The notes beneath the pieces were generated by a model that saw only the letters and a program-made list of their open reading frames with translations, had not been told where the DNA came from and searched no databases. DNA of 64,000 bases, from contig VDFB02193867.1 of the NCBI GenBank assembly GCA_007258455.2, positions 532,323,071 through 532,387,070 of the forward strand, written 5' to 3'. The translations under genes and the position numbers were made by a program. Below, in pieces: positions 35,830 through 46,675 of the stretch. This DNA comes from Sequoia sempervirens (lineage: Eukaryota; Streptophyta; Pinopsida; Cupressales; Cupressaceae). Every line of letters begins with the position of its first letter. The stretch's first letter is position 1.

Positions 35830-38800
35830 TGTTGGTTATTTTTCTAGAACCAAACTTAATCTCACCATTTTACCTATGAATTTTCCATAATTTAGTAATT
35901 AGCAAAGGTAAAGATTGGCCAAAAAACAAGTAAAGGATTACTAGGCCCTTACTTCTACTCTTTGGGCTTTGTTAAACCCAGGTGGGCGATCTTGAAAATA
36001 TTCAAATGATATTCTTGTGCCATTTTATCATGATCATTGAATCAAACAGATAATTATCATGTAACAACGCCCAAATGAATGTATCAAAGAAGTTGGCTGC
36101 ATCTTAACAACATTCTACATTCAGAGCATGAGAATGGTGAAACTTAACACATTATGGTAATATTGTAACCCATTTTAAAGAATTTGATATAATAAATGAT
36201 TTGTTGTTGAATTGACCAATTGAATGCAACATGAATACTTCACTTAGATCAGTGCCTCATCCTTGGAAGGGGGTCAATTCCAATACCTACACAACCTGAT
36301 AACAATTTCACACATGACACCAATTAAGCTTTGAAGATATTGCTTTACAATACTTCAACATTATGTTCTACCATAGCTTCTTACTAATATTCTAACACTT
36401 AATTTAACATGAACCTATAGCTTCACTCAAGCTCATTTACATCAATTCTTTGATTTAACAAGAAAAAACAAAACTACACATCCATTGGAAATCAATGGAA
36501 ACAAATAAGATAACCCTTGATTATATTATTCATAGCTTATGAAACAAGTAAATAGGAGATAAAATGACTTTAAATTTGCACCATTTTGTATTATATTGCT
36601 AGTATTGCTACCAAAATTACATATGCATTAACAAACTCAAACCTAAGACTTAACTCTAAAATGCTCTGTATTCACTTTACAACATTTTCTGTGATCAATT
36701 ACAAGACAACCAACCCCCTACTTTTGGCCTTGAATTCCTTGTTATAGATATGAAGGAGAAAAATAAGCCTTGGGCCAGAGAGTACACATGTCACTATACA
36801 ATAGGACTATTACAAAACATATTCATCTTGCAGTTATATTTGCATCTTCAAATGGAGGGAAAGCACAAAAGAAAAAAACCCATATCACTCGTTGAAGAAG
36901 ATTTACCCGCCTTCCAAAAGGAATCATTCATTGTTGCAGGGGTGTCCAACACCTCTAGTTCATGTCGGTCATAAAAACAAAAAACATCAAATCAGGAAAC
37001 TACCTCTGCAATGGTTCATCATCTTCAGAATCAAAGTGTCCATGTACCCCTAGTGCTTTTGTTAAGACCAAATAGCTTATCTCGCCACCAGAGTCTCGCA
37101 AACCTGTAGTTGCGAGAAGGTACCAGGCATATTCTGGATCCTCATCGGCTTCATCCTCCACAGTAACATTAGGTTCCTATGGATAAGAATCATAAGCCTT
37201 GTGGTCCTTATCCTTCTTTTTATTCTTGAACTGACCAACCTTGTCCTCAAAATCCTTCTTTTTTACACTATGTTCCTTCAAGGACACAATGCCAGGATTA
37301 TTTTGATTATGAACAACCCTACTTCTCAGGTGGTAAGTGTCCATAGCCTCACACTCCACAAACCTACAATGAGTTCCCTTCTCAACTTTTGGATTTTCAG
37401 GAGCTCTTGGCGTATCTTGCTCAATTTTAGGTGAATCATCTTAGGATTTAACTGTCTTGATCCTCTTGGATCTCCTTATTGGTTGGGAAGACTCACTAGG
37501 CCCAAGTTCACTCATTCTTACAAAAGAAAAAGGCTAAGGCTTACAAATTTTCAATTACAAAGAGACCTCACGAACTTGCAGAACAACAATCCTAGGAAAA
37601 CTATCTCAATGGTTCTACAACTGCTTTCCAAAGCTCTTTACGCCTTCTTCTCAGACTCAAGATGAATTCCTCAACTTCTGATGATTTCAATTGTGAAATA
37701 AACTAGTTGACAACCCTCACTATATTGAACAATTGGAGCGTTTCCACCGTTAATGTTTAGAAAAAGCTCACGTGAGCGAGCTGACAATCAACCACTTGAT
37801 TTTAAATCTTCGTCATTGGTCAAGCAATGAGATAGATTAGTAGATAATTCGAATCTAAGAAATTAATTTTGAAAATGCTAACTGCATGCATCAGTTCCTT
37901 TTTCCAATTAGAAAAAACCATGTGGATAAGCATCCAACCTGTTCGCACACTCCACCATCCACTTAGCGCTGAAAAGAACCTGTTGTGTAAAGCTTTCCAA
38001 CGTGCTCGTGAGAGTTAACCCACTCAAAAATTACATCAATGGGAAGATAGGGAAAGGATGAGATTAGATTCTCATCTTCAATGTATGTTGTGTGTGCCCT
38101 ATCGCAAGAAGATTTTCCAATGCACATAACTCCATGACATAATCAACAGTTGAGAACACAAGATCTAACCTATACTTAGAACACGTGCAAAAAAACCCTT
38201 TTAATATCACATATTTTATCAATATTTCATTAATGCTTCGCCCTTTTCCTTATGCTTATTGCACCCTTTAAATGACACCACATGGCTTTTTCCCACTTCC
38301 CCACTTAGAGACGAGAGGCAGAGGTGGATCCACCATGGGATGGAGGGGAATGGTTAGGATCGACCCATGTCATCTGCCATCGACTGTCAATCTCAATTGA
38401 ACAGGGCACTTACTTTCTTCATAGTTTGATGGGTCCCTCTTAATAAGGCTTGATGTGTCATCTGACCACTTCCCCGTGATATTATTTTAAGGAAAAATAA
38501 AATTAGATGGGGTGGTGGGGAACGATCCAAATGAAGACACATAATTTAACAACCACCGTTGATTCCTTCAAACTAATGTCTGCCAACTTATTCAAGGTTT
38601 TTGGGCCCGTCAATGCAGAGGGAACATGGCACTTTCCCGCCAACCTGTCAAATTATTTTAATGGAAAATGGGATAGAGTGGGGGCACAAAGAACAACAAG
38701 GATTCAACCATGGTGATCCAACGGTCCTCATAATGCTGAAGATCTACACGTGCAAAATGTTATTTTTAAAAGGGGGCTACCACTAGGCATATGATAGATG

Positions 38801-39206
38801 GGGACATAAGGATTAAGGCCAAAACCTTAGGCAAATGATGGAAGTATTAACCCCCAACTTAGACCCTAACAAATATTTCAAAGAAAATCAACCCATGCTA
38901 CTATAAGGTGGTATTTTAAATAGAGCAAAGGGCAAGGACCGGGGCACTAGAACTCAAGGGTTGGTAATAAAATGGACTTGATGGAAAAAGATGTGTCTTA
39001 AATGATTAGGAATCAATGAAAAAGGGGTCAATGATGAAATATAACGTTTGCAAAGGACGTAAGACTTAAGGTTTTTTTAGAAAGGGGTTTACCAATACAA
39101 ACCCTAAGGCATGATAATAGATGAAACCCTAAGCCCCAGGACATGAAACTAACCAAATTTTGTAGAATTTTGAGATGAAACACATTTTTTTTTAGGGTTT
39201 CCACCA
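35830..39206 (-). repeat. Right LTR (5' LTR) of the gag-only element
   Basis: It starts TGTTGGTTATTTTTCTAG and ends TTTCCACCA. It aligns throughout with 28401-31772. It carries the better copy of the LTR frame (37515 to about 37010). Frames on the plus strand at 36750-36974, 37201-37434, 38507-38716 and 38601-38786 are unassigned. Confidence 0.9.
37010..37515 (-). pseudogene. LTR-borne reading frame, right copy
   Basis: The ATG at 37515-37513 gives MSELGPSESSQPIRRSKRIK, then a stop near 37440. The same frame continues through KVEKGTHCRFVECEAMDTYH, LRSRVVHNQNN, KKKDKDHKAYDSYP, a second stop at about 37177, VEDEADEDPEYAW, LVLTKALGVHGH and DSEDDEPLQR. That is about 165 codons with two nonsense codons and no frameshift. 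The left LTR shares the text, but its lesions differ. The ancestral LTR therefore probably held an open frame with a basic N-terminus and an acidic C-terminus. Confidence 0.6.
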
Positions 39207-39211
39207 CCTCC
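39207..39211. repeat. Target-site duplication CCTCC (right) of the 10.8-kb element
   Basis: Partner of 28396-28400. The copia LTR resumes right after it. Confidence 0.78.
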
Positions 39212-39961
39212 AAAAGCACAATACTTATATATTACTTCAAATGGGAGGTACACCATAGACCAAGTATAAAGCTTCTACACAAGTGCTTCATAACAAACAC
39301 CTGTTCTAGAGTTAACCCAACAACACTTTGTTAGTTGCAAGAAAATTATGCATTCTACAACTCAAGGCACTCAATAAAAAGAGTGATACAAGCTTCAAGA
39401 AGCATCTAGAAGGTGAGGGGTTTCCAAATCCACATGGAATTTTCAACACCTTAGACATGCATTTGGACACATGTACAATATTCTCTTACAACCCTTATAA
39501 TGGTCAAACATGCAAATATTCTTCTTCCAAGCTTGGGCACCTAGAATATGCTAAAAATAGCTTATGACAAATGCCTTCCAACTATCATAGAATATGTCAT
39601 AAATTTTCCATAGAATCTATCATAGGATCTACAAGAGAATCTGTCATAATTGGTTAAAAATAGTCGATTCACTTACATCCTGTCATAACCCATCTTGGGC
39701 ACCACCTTTCTCCATGAATTCAAAGATGCCTTATGACATGTCATAGAATTTTTCATATATCATAGATTCCAAATTGGGACACCTATGTCCACTTTGGATG
39801 ATGTTGTGTCATCTAGTTACCTCCAATAGGGATGCCACCCAACCGGTGAGTCTAAATTAATGACATGACACCATAGGTAATAAAATAATACAAATTAAAT
39901 ACATTAATTACATCAATTAAAAAATATTAGGACTCTAAGGTTGAGACACCTTAATCCCAAT
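39212..39961 (-). repeat. Copia 3' LTR, second part
   Basis: This continues the LTR begun at 28202-28400 and matches about 47717-48437, for example TCATAGAATATGTCATA and ATTAATGACATGACACC. A plus frame at 39328-39567 lies inside it and is not a gene. On the minus strand the LTR start is preceded by AAAAAAGTGGGAGAACAT at 39962-39981, a purine-rich tract as expected for plus-strand priming in copia elements. Confidence 0.88.
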
Positions 39962-40002
39962 GTTCTCCCACTTTTTTAAGACCTACTGAGAGTCATACAA
40001 AA

Positions 40003-40347
40003 TCATCTGCTTAGGGCCCGAAGGCCCATGGAATTAGAACACCATCTGAACTTCTTTGTGCTCACTAGTTTTTTCAGTGCATCTACAACATTCACCAAAG
40101 TTTCAACCTTCTCTAGGTTCACCTTTCCATCTTCTACCATATCATGAACAAAATGATACTGAACATCAATGTGCTTTGTTCTAGAATGGAAGGTAGGATT
40201 ATTTGCTAGAAAAATTGCACTTTGAATGTCAAAAAAAATAGTAATATGTCCTGCATCTAAACCAATATCAAAATGCAATCTCTTCAACCAAATGGCTTCC
40301 TTATACACATGATTGGATTCCATATACTCTACCTTTTTTGTGGACAA
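40003..40347 (-). pseudogene. Copia RNase H
   Basis: The minus strand reads KKVEYMESNHVYKEAIWLKRL, with the STxEAEY-like start and catalytic Glu region. FFDIQSAIFLANNPTFHSRT follows (catalytic Asp, CDSQSA usually), then KHIDVQYHFVHDMVEDGKV. These are the hallmark blocks of copia RNase H. The frame is open for 114 codons but is cut from the RT part by a stop near 40350. The motif ALSTKKVEY retains most but not all conserved positions. Confidence 0.92.
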
Positions 40348-40359
40348 TGCGACTACAAC

Positions 40360-41496
40360 CTACCGCTTACTCATCCAACTGATAGCACCACCAAACATCG
40401 TAAACATATAACTACTGGTGGATCTTCTACTGTCAATGTTTCCTGCCCAATATGAATCCACATATCCTCGAATGCTCACAAAATTTTGAGGTCCAATAGG
40501 ATAACCATAAAAACACAAGGAATACTCAAAAGTACCCCATAAATATCTGAACACTCTCTTTACTGCATCCCAATGCACCCGTCCAAGATTAACCATAAAA
40601 TGACTAAGGACCCCCATTGCTTGGGAAATGTATGGTCTTGTATACACCATTGCATACATTAGACTTCTAACTGCACTCGCATATGGTACTTTGGTCATGT
40701 CCTCCATCTCAATAGGATATTTTGGACATCCATTCATAGAAAGCTTCATCCCTTGCATCATAGGAACAACTAACTATCTGCATTCTACCATGTTGAATCT
40801 CTCCAACATGGAGTTCACATACTTTGTCTGGCTTAACCAAAGCTTTCTGTTAATTCCGTCTCTTGTGATTTCCATTCCAAAAATGTACCTAGCTGCACCT
40901 AGGTCTTTCATCTCAAACTATGCTGACAACTGAAACTTCAAATTTGAAATCATACTTTTACCATTCCCAATAAACAAAATATCATCTTTCTCAATAAAAT
41001 GCTCTGGATGTGACATGTAAATTTCTTCCTCCAAATCACCATGAAGGAATGTTGTCTTCACATCCATTTTTTCCACTTCTTTAGTCATATGCTTGTGCAA
41101 GTGACAACAAAAGTTAGATAGATGTCAACTTTTCTATAGGAGATAATATCTCCCCATAATCAATTCCTCCACCTAAAAAAGTCCCTTAGGAACCAACTAT
41201 TCCTTATACTTCTCAACACTGCCATTAGGACCACACTTTTTCTTAGAAACCCATTTACAATGAATAGGTTTATGTTCAACAAGCAACAGTACTAGATCCT
41301 AAGTCTTATTTTTCTTTAAAAAATCCATCTCCTCATCTATGGCTTGCATCCAGGAATTTGAATCATTCATACCCAATGCCTCTTTAATAGTCTTAGGTTC
41401 ATTGGTATTAGTAATCAAGGAAAATATGTAATTGGAATCCAATAATGAATATCCAAACCTTTCTGGTTGCCGCCTAACTTGGGTAGACCTCTTCAA
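40360..41496 (-). pseudogene. Copia reverse transcriptase with internal deletion
   Basis: The minus strand has NEPKTIKEALGMNDSNSWMQ and AIDEEMDFLKKNKT at 41400-41299 (RT start). Next is MDVKTTFLHGDLEEEIYM at about 41064 and HPEHFIEKDD. It then jumps directly to DDILFIGNGKSMISNL near 40990, so the segment between, including the residues before the catalytic YVDD, is missing. The connection FEMKDLGAARYIFGMEI follows, then 40761-40360 with VPYASAVRSLMYAMVYTRPY, FRYLWGTFEYSL and YVDSYWAGNIDSRRSTSSYM. It cannot be active. Confidence 0.88.
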
Positions 41497-41610
41497 AGGT
41501 TGAGGTTGAGGTTCTCCTTCTACTTCAGAACTTTCAGAGCTACTTGAGCTCTCCTCATCATCAGGTCCAATAGGGGTGCTTGGTTCTTCTTTCTTCGGAG
41601 TAGGTGGAAT

Positions 41611-42262
41611 CTAAACCATCTCCTTATTTTGTTTCTCTTCTTTCTTTGGTTGTAGATCAATAGAGGAATGTGTCATCTCTTTGAAGATCACACTTTTGTT
41701 ATAGAGAACCTTCTGAGCTTCTGGATCCCAAAGCTTGTACCATTTCACACCAACACCATAGCCGATAAAGATACACTTAACAACCTTGTTTCCCAACTTA
41801 GACCTCTTCTCAGTCAAAAAATGTGCATAAACTTCACAACCAAACAATCTGAGATGTCTCATTGAAGGATTTTTACCAGACCATGCCTCCATGGGTGTCT
41901 TACTAACAAGCGCTGATGTAGGATATTTATATCAAATAACATGCAATGGCTATTACTTTAGCCCAAAATTTTTGCTCAAGGCTAGCACCATTCAACATAC
42001 TCCTAGCCCTCTCCATCAATGTTCTGTTCATCCTCTTTGCAACTCCATTTTTTTGTGGAGTGTAGGGAGTTATCTTATGTCTCTAAATCTTATGTTATTT
42101 TCAGCACTTGTCAAACTCTATGGAACAAAACTCACCACCATTATCAACCCTCAAACACTTAATCTTTCTGCTAGAGTTTGATTTTCTACCAAGGCCTTAA
42201 ACTCCTTAAACTGACTAAAGACTTCAACTTTGCTTACGAGGAAATAAACAAATGCCCTTCTA
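41611..42262 (-). pseudogene. Copia integrase, second part
   Basis: The minus strand resumes right after the 3.5-kb insertion with FVYFLVSKVEVFSQFKEFKA. The later core is frameshifted, and an open piece at 41892-41611 follows: MEAWSGKNPSMRHLRLFGCE, VYAHFLTEKRSKLGNK and IFIGYGVGVKWYKLWDPEAQ. These are the conserved C-terminal blocks of copia integrase. The catalytic middle (42180-41900) has several stops. Confidence 0.85.
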
Positions 42263-42267
42263 CTATA
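42263..42267. repeat. Target-site duplication CTATA (left) of the 3.5-kb element
   Basis: CTATA precedes TGTTAGAAACC and recurs after CCAACA at 45758-45762. The copia integrase frame is continuous when the insert is removed. Confidence 0.92.
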
Positions 42268-42546
42268 TGTTAGAAACCAAGATTAGATTTGCAAACCAAA
42301 GATACCTTCCACATAAGATAAAAATCAAAAGGGAAAATATTTGCAAGAAGATGTGCAAATAATATTATTCGAGAATTCAATAATTACATGATAATGATTT
42401 GCTTTATAAAAGCAAAGATGCAAACCTAATCTTATCTTGAGCAACAAGATAGCTCAAAAGATAAAGATAAGAACCTAAAACTTAGGAATTAAATATGCCT
42501 AAGTAAACTTATGCAAATGTGTAATTAAATATTAATTACACCAACA
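42268..42546 (-). repeat. Left LTR (3' LTR) of the 3.5-kb element
   Basis: It runs TGTTAGAAACCAAG to TTACACCAACA, 279 bases. Differences from the right copy cluster in the first 160 bases; the last 120 are identical. Confidence 0.95.
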
Positions 42547-42553
42547 CCCCCCA
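42547..42553 (-). other. Polypurine tract of the 3.5-kb element
   Basis: On the minus strand ATGGGGGG abuts the LTR start TGTTGGTG. This is the expected plus-strand primer site and agrees with the orientation given by the primer-binding site. Confidence 0.8.
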
Positions 42554-44940
42554 TAAGTGCAACTTAGGGAGAAGCAAATAAAGCATGCGCCTAAAACTAA
42601 GATGAATGCAAGAAAGCATGAATGGGTCCTAGCAACAAGGCCTGATCAACTACCCAAGTACAAATGTAAAGATGAGGTAGAGAAGGAAAACCCAGTGGGA
42701 CAAAACCCCCCTACAATGAGATGACTGCTACAAAGAAGCACTAGAAGAACACTGTGGAGTAACATTGGAACCGCAATCTAACAAGCAAGGAAAGATACTT
42801 CTATCTACAACTGAAACCAAAACCGGAATCATGATAATGTGACAATAGACCCGATGCCATGGAACACTGGAAAACTCACAAATTGGAACAACCCTGGAAT
42901 CTGTGAAGCAACAGGAGATGAAATGATGACATAATCTGGAAGCCATGTAACTTGATGCTGATGCCAAACTGAGACTAAAAATCTTCCATGGGAAGGAGTA
43001 CCATACAGAATTTGGAACATTAACCATAAAAATATGGCCCTCAAACTGAGATGGATCCAATGCGGATCATTAACCATAGGCTCTCAGTCTAAAGTGTGAA
43101 CCGATGTGAATCAACAATGTGTCTAGCTAAGCAAAGATATGGCCAAAAGAAACTAAGAGACCAAATAAAATCATGTGAGTTGCCATCAAAACAAGATGGA
43201 GATGTAGATCAAAGTGAAAACTAGACTCTAATCAGATTATTATGCAAGGAACCCCCCTGAATGGAACTTTATCATAATTCATTTATTACAATAACCCAAC
43301 GATTGTAAAAGGAGAGCATACTAAAAATTCATAAATAGAAAAATAACATAGACCTTAGATCTATGTAGAGGACTGAATCAGCTTTCCAACGCCGCAAGAA
43401 TGACGAAAAATAGAGCATTGAGTCAAAAGATATGCCTTCCGGAGTGAAAGCATCAACATCTGAGTTCAAAGGACTACTAAATGAATCTGAAGCAAGATCT
43501 GGTAAAAAAACCAGTACCACTAGATCGGCATTGGAATCAGCTTTCCAACGGTATCTCGTTTGCAAAAAATGAAGATTGTATGTAAGAAATACACCCGATT
43601 TCGTGAACACTGCTCTAAAATGGAGAAAACACAGTGCACCATTAAATTTGACGGTCAAACGGCCGTCGGCGCTTTTTCCCAATTAGACTTATCTGTCACA
43701 TGTAAAAGATATGAATAACCAAAGAAGATGTTCTGTAACCTCAAAGTAAAAATGCATTGAGAGAATCAAATATTACAAAGAGATCAATCCTTATGAAGGA
43801 GATCAAGAAACCCTAAAAGGGAAAACCTAAATGAAACCCTAGTGTGCACACTTAATAATTAATAATTAATTAATTATTAATGTGCCTAAGTTTAGTTTAA
43901 GTAACAAAGAGGAATAAGTGACTTAATTAATTAATCAATATGATATAATTAATTAAGCATAATAACTTATTACTCTAACACCCCCCCTTAAGATGAACTT
44001 AGGAAGAAGCTAAAACACTAGAATAAGATGCATGAAAGCAAAGATGGGTCCTGACAACTAGGCCTGATCAGGTACCCATTTACAAATGCAAGAATGAGTA
44101 AGAGAAGGAAAAGCCCAGTGGGACAAAAGCCCCCTTACAATGAGATGTCATGCTGCAAAGAAGCACTGGAAGAACTCTGTAGAGTAACACTGGAACTTGA
44201 TACTGGCAAGCAAGGAAAGATTTTTCTGTTTACTACTGAAACCAAATGAGAGTCACTGATTGACTTAAGGAATCATGATAAAGCAACAATAGACCCGATA
44301 CCATGGAACACGCGAAAACTCCAAATGGGAACAACTCTGGAATCTATGAAGTAGTAAGCAATTATTGAATGATGTATTACTGAAAACGAAGTGCAAAGAT
44401 GCAAGATGCACTCTCCCAACTGCCAAAACATCCAAGTTATCGCCAAACAACCCATCGGGTCAAATCTAGACTAAGTGATCAACCTAGGACAAATACAAAA
44501 AAAAGTGCATAGACAGCAACATGGAGCTCCTCAATACCTTTCCAACGCTTCAAATGAGGCAAAAAATAGACATCGTGGCAAAAAGTTATGAGCTCGGAAG
44601 CATAAAAAGTACATCTAACTTCAAACAGCAATAAATGCAAGAAAATAGTAAAATACTGAAAAATAAATAGCACTATTGGAAAGTGCTCGGAACCAGCTTT
44701 CCGGCGATATCTTGTTTGCCTGATTTCGATACCGTATGCCCAAGTTATGACCAAAAGAAAAAAACTGCTTCTTTTAGGGCAAATTGGGGTTAGGAGGGGG
44801 CATATGAGGGCCATACAGACGTTGACGATCATGCTGACATCAGCGGTTCATGAGCATAAAATTGACGGCCGTCTGGCCATCGCCGCAAAAAAATGGCCCC
44901 CTGCAAAAGAAAAAATTTGGGCCCCTAGTCCTGTGCTCGA
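42554..44940 (-). repeat. Duplicated 3' non-coding region inside the 3.5-kb element
   Basis: The stretch from 42541 (CACCCCCCATAAG, GGGTCCTAGCAACAAGGCCT, CCCAGTGGGACAAAAC) is echoed from 43977 (CACCCCCCCCTTAAGATG, GGGTCCTGACAACTAGGCCT, CCCAGTGGGACAAAAG). Further echoes are CTTTCCAACGCCGC near 43382 and CTTTCCAACGCTTC near 44539. The second copy is preceded by TTACTCTAACA, which resembles an LTR end, then eight C. The element therefore carries a second polypurine-plus-LTR-end signature about 1.43 kb inside. Minus frames at 42728-43077, 43329-43682, 44265-44455 and 44479-44832 have no known domain. Confidence 0.7.
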
Positions 44941-45408
44941 CTAGGGGTGGCGGGCTAGTGCGGGGGCGGATCCCCTGGTCCTCCATAGGACCTGCGCTAT
45001 TGTAGAGGGGGCTGGGCGGCGGGCGGGGCTGGTTGGAGGCCTGGTGGCGGACCGGTGGAGGTTGCTGCAGGGCGGTGGTGCGATGGCCGCTTGGCGGCTG
45101 AGCGGTGGCCGCCCGACGGTGATTGATTTTTCTATTGGGAGCGTCGGCACGGGAACTGAAAAATGCCAGTTTTTGACATTTTTTTTCAATTTTCGAGCTT
45201 TGTGAAGCATGCAGGGGAGTCCGTACGGCCCCTTAGACAATTTTTTTTCCTTCCAAACCAACTTCTCAGAAATTGACCAAACGAAGGGCGATCTTAGGGT
45301 TTTTGGCCGCTGCGAACCCAATGGTGACCTCCGTTTCTGCTCAAACTGCTCCAAAAATTTGGCTACCCCCAGATCTTGCAGAAAAGATGCTTGTGGAAAC
45401 CCTTGCAC
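44941..45408 (-). CDS. GC-rich basic/Pro-rich frame beside the primer site
   Basis: This 155-codon minus-strand frame starts about 60 bases inside the primer-binding site of the 3.5-kb element, where gag would start. It reads MQGFPQASFLQDLGVAKFLE, has a basic middle (KARKLKKNVKNWHF) and ends with a Pro/Ala/Arg-rich tail (ARRPAPSTIAQVLW). The tail coincides with a strongly GC-rich patch (about 44940-45125), unlike the AT-rich surroundings. I recognise no capsid or other domain. It may be non-coding leader with a chance frame, or a captured host fragment. Whether it is translated is unknown. Confidence 0.3.
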   Translation of the reverse strand: MQGFPQASFLQDLGVAKFLEQFEQKRRSPLGSQRPKTLRSPFVWSISEKLVWKEKKLSKGPYGLPCMLHKARKLKKNVKNWHFSVPVPTLPIEKSITVGRPPLSRQAAIAPPPCSNLHRSATRPPTSPARRPAPSTIAQVLWRTRGSAPALARHP

Positions 45409-45466
45409 TTGAAACTCACAGAGAGGCCATATCTTTAGATCACGAACAAGCAGCTGCAGGTTTGGA

Positions 45467-45478
45467 GCTTTGATACCA
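45467..45478 (-). other. Primer-binding site of the 3.5-kb element
   Basis: The minus strand reads TGGTATCAAAGC immediately after the LTR end, complementary but for one base to plant initiator-Met tRNA. It sets the orientation as minus. Confidence 0.92.
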
Positions 45479-45757
45479 TGTTAGAAACCAAGATCAGATT
45501 TGCAAACCAAAGATACCTTCCACAAAAGAGAAAAATCAAAAGGGCAAAGATTTGCAAGAAGATATGCAAATAATATTATTCGAGAATTCAATAATTACAT
45601 GATAATGATTTGCTTTATAAAAGAAAAAATGCAAACCTAATCTTATCTTGAGCAACAAGATAGCTCAAAAGATAAAGATAAGAACCTAAAACTTAGGAAT
45701 TAAATATGCCTAAGTAAACTTATGCAAATGTGTAATTAAATATTAATTACACCAACA
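45479..45757 (-). repeat. Right LTR (5' LTR) of the 3.5-kb element
   Basis: TGTTAGAAACCAAGATC to TTACACCAACA, paired with 42268-42546. Confidence 0.95.
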
Positions 45758-45762
45758 CTATA
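45758..45762. repeat. Target-site duplication CTATA (right) of the 3.5-kb element
   Basis: Partner of 42263-42267; followed by the interrupted integrase sequence (ATCATCTATG). Confidence 0.92.
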
Positions 45763-46377
45763 ATCATCTATGAAATAAACAAAATATACCAAGTTTGGTA
45801 AGGGAGAAACATTTACATGACCAAAAACATTTGAATGTACATAATCCAAGACCCCAAAATACTTATGAGAACTAGAGTAGAAAGAAACATGGTGTTGTTT
45901 TCCATATACACAATGTTCACAAAAGTCAAACTCGAGATTAAAATCATCAAGGCCTTCAACAAGGATCTTATTTTTCAAGGTTCTAAGACCCTTATCACCA
46001 ATGTGACAAATTCATTAGTGCCATAACATTGTCTTCTCAGTAGGAAGCTTCATTTCCATAGAATGAGCACCCTTAGGTACCCAAAATGCATGACCATCGG
46101 ATGTAGCTGCAACATGCTTCTTCTTTGCACAATCTGATGGTGAGGATGAAGAATCCAAAGGTCTCTTCTTTGGTACATTAGAAGAACTATTGCACTGTAC
46201 AATGCATACATCAAGCTGAAATAAAGTTCCAATACGAACTCCCTTAGCCAACACCATAGCTCCTCTAGTCATCTTGCATCCTCCACCAGAGAAAATAACT
46301 TGCACTCTCGAATCATTCAGTTTACTAACATAAATTAGGTTTTGTGCCAAACCCGGGATATGCAAAAGCACCATCAA
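45763..46377 (-). pseudogene. Copia pre-integrase region and integrase, first part
   Basis: The frame 46377-46015 carries the protease end and gag-pre-integrase start: LHIPGLAQNLIYVSKLNDSR, then MTRGAMVLAKGVRIGTLFQL. After a stop and frame change, 45978-45763 reads KNKILVEGLDDFNLEFDFCE, HCVYGKQHHV and VHSNVFGHVNV, with the HHCC zinc finger Cys pair and the first catalytic Asp replaced by Asn (HSNV, usually HSDV). It then reads YFVYFIDDYS and meets the insertion. The core resumes at 42262. Confidence 0.9.
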
Positions 46378-46660
46378 TCCCCTTCACTCTTCCATCAGGA
46401 AATATTATTTTGACTCTTCTACAACCAACAATCTTCAGGTAAGAGTCATCACCCATGCACACCTCTCCACCATTGTACTAATCATACTTCGAGAACCAAT
46501 CTCTATGAGAAATCATGTGAAAGGATGCACCAAAATCTATCAACCACACATCATCTGATGCATGGGCTACCAAGGCTACAATAAAGGCTTCTCTATCATC
46601 TTGGGATACTTTCTCAGATTCAAAATAAGAGAAAGACTCATTTAAATTCTTCTTCTCCTC
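46378..46660 (-). pseudogene. Copia protease
   Basis: The minus strand reads DDVWLIDFGASFHMISHRDW, the region of the protease active site that is normally DSGAS, here DFGAS at about 46528-46542. It continues CMGDDSYLKIVGCRRVKI and FPDGRVKGIDGA into the next domain. A stop lies near 46478. Loss of the active-site Ser and the stop make it inactive. Confidence 0.85.
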
Positions 46661-46675
46661 CTTCTTTTAATATTT

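Larger units (their letters stand above)
28401..39206 (-). mobile_element. 10.8-kb gag-only Ty3-type element (LARD-like)
   Basis: The element has two long LTRs (28401-31772 and 35830-39206, about 3.37 kb each) and a 4.06-kb interior. The minus-strand interior holds a tRNA-type primer site next to the right LTR, a decayed gag and acidic downstream frames. I find no protease, reverse transcriptase, RNase H or integrase. It would therefore depend on enzymes from an autonomous relative, as described for large retrotransposon derivatives. LTR differences are roughly 10% in a 118-base stretch compared by eye. It inserted into the 3' LTR of the copia element. Confidence 0.87.
42268..45757 (-). mobile_element. 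3.5-kb non-autonomous LTR element
   Basis: It has identical-ended 279-bp LTRs (42268-42546 and 45479-45757), a perfect CTATA duplication, an initiator-Met primer site with no spacer at 45467-45478, and a C7-A polypurine complement at 42547-42553. The interior has no gag, protease, RT or integrase. By eye the LTRs differ at about 8 of 279 positions, the lowest in the window, so it is the youngest element that can be scored. The LTR length and missing coding region fit a short non-autonomous copia-type derivative. The interior includes a near-duplicate of its 3' non-coding end and a GC-rich frame, listed separately. Confidence 0.93.

Noticed and set aside
42728..44832. Minus-strand frames of 60-117 codons as possible genes
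   Set aside because: They lie in the duplicated non-coding part of the 3.5-kb element, overlap one another and show no domain.
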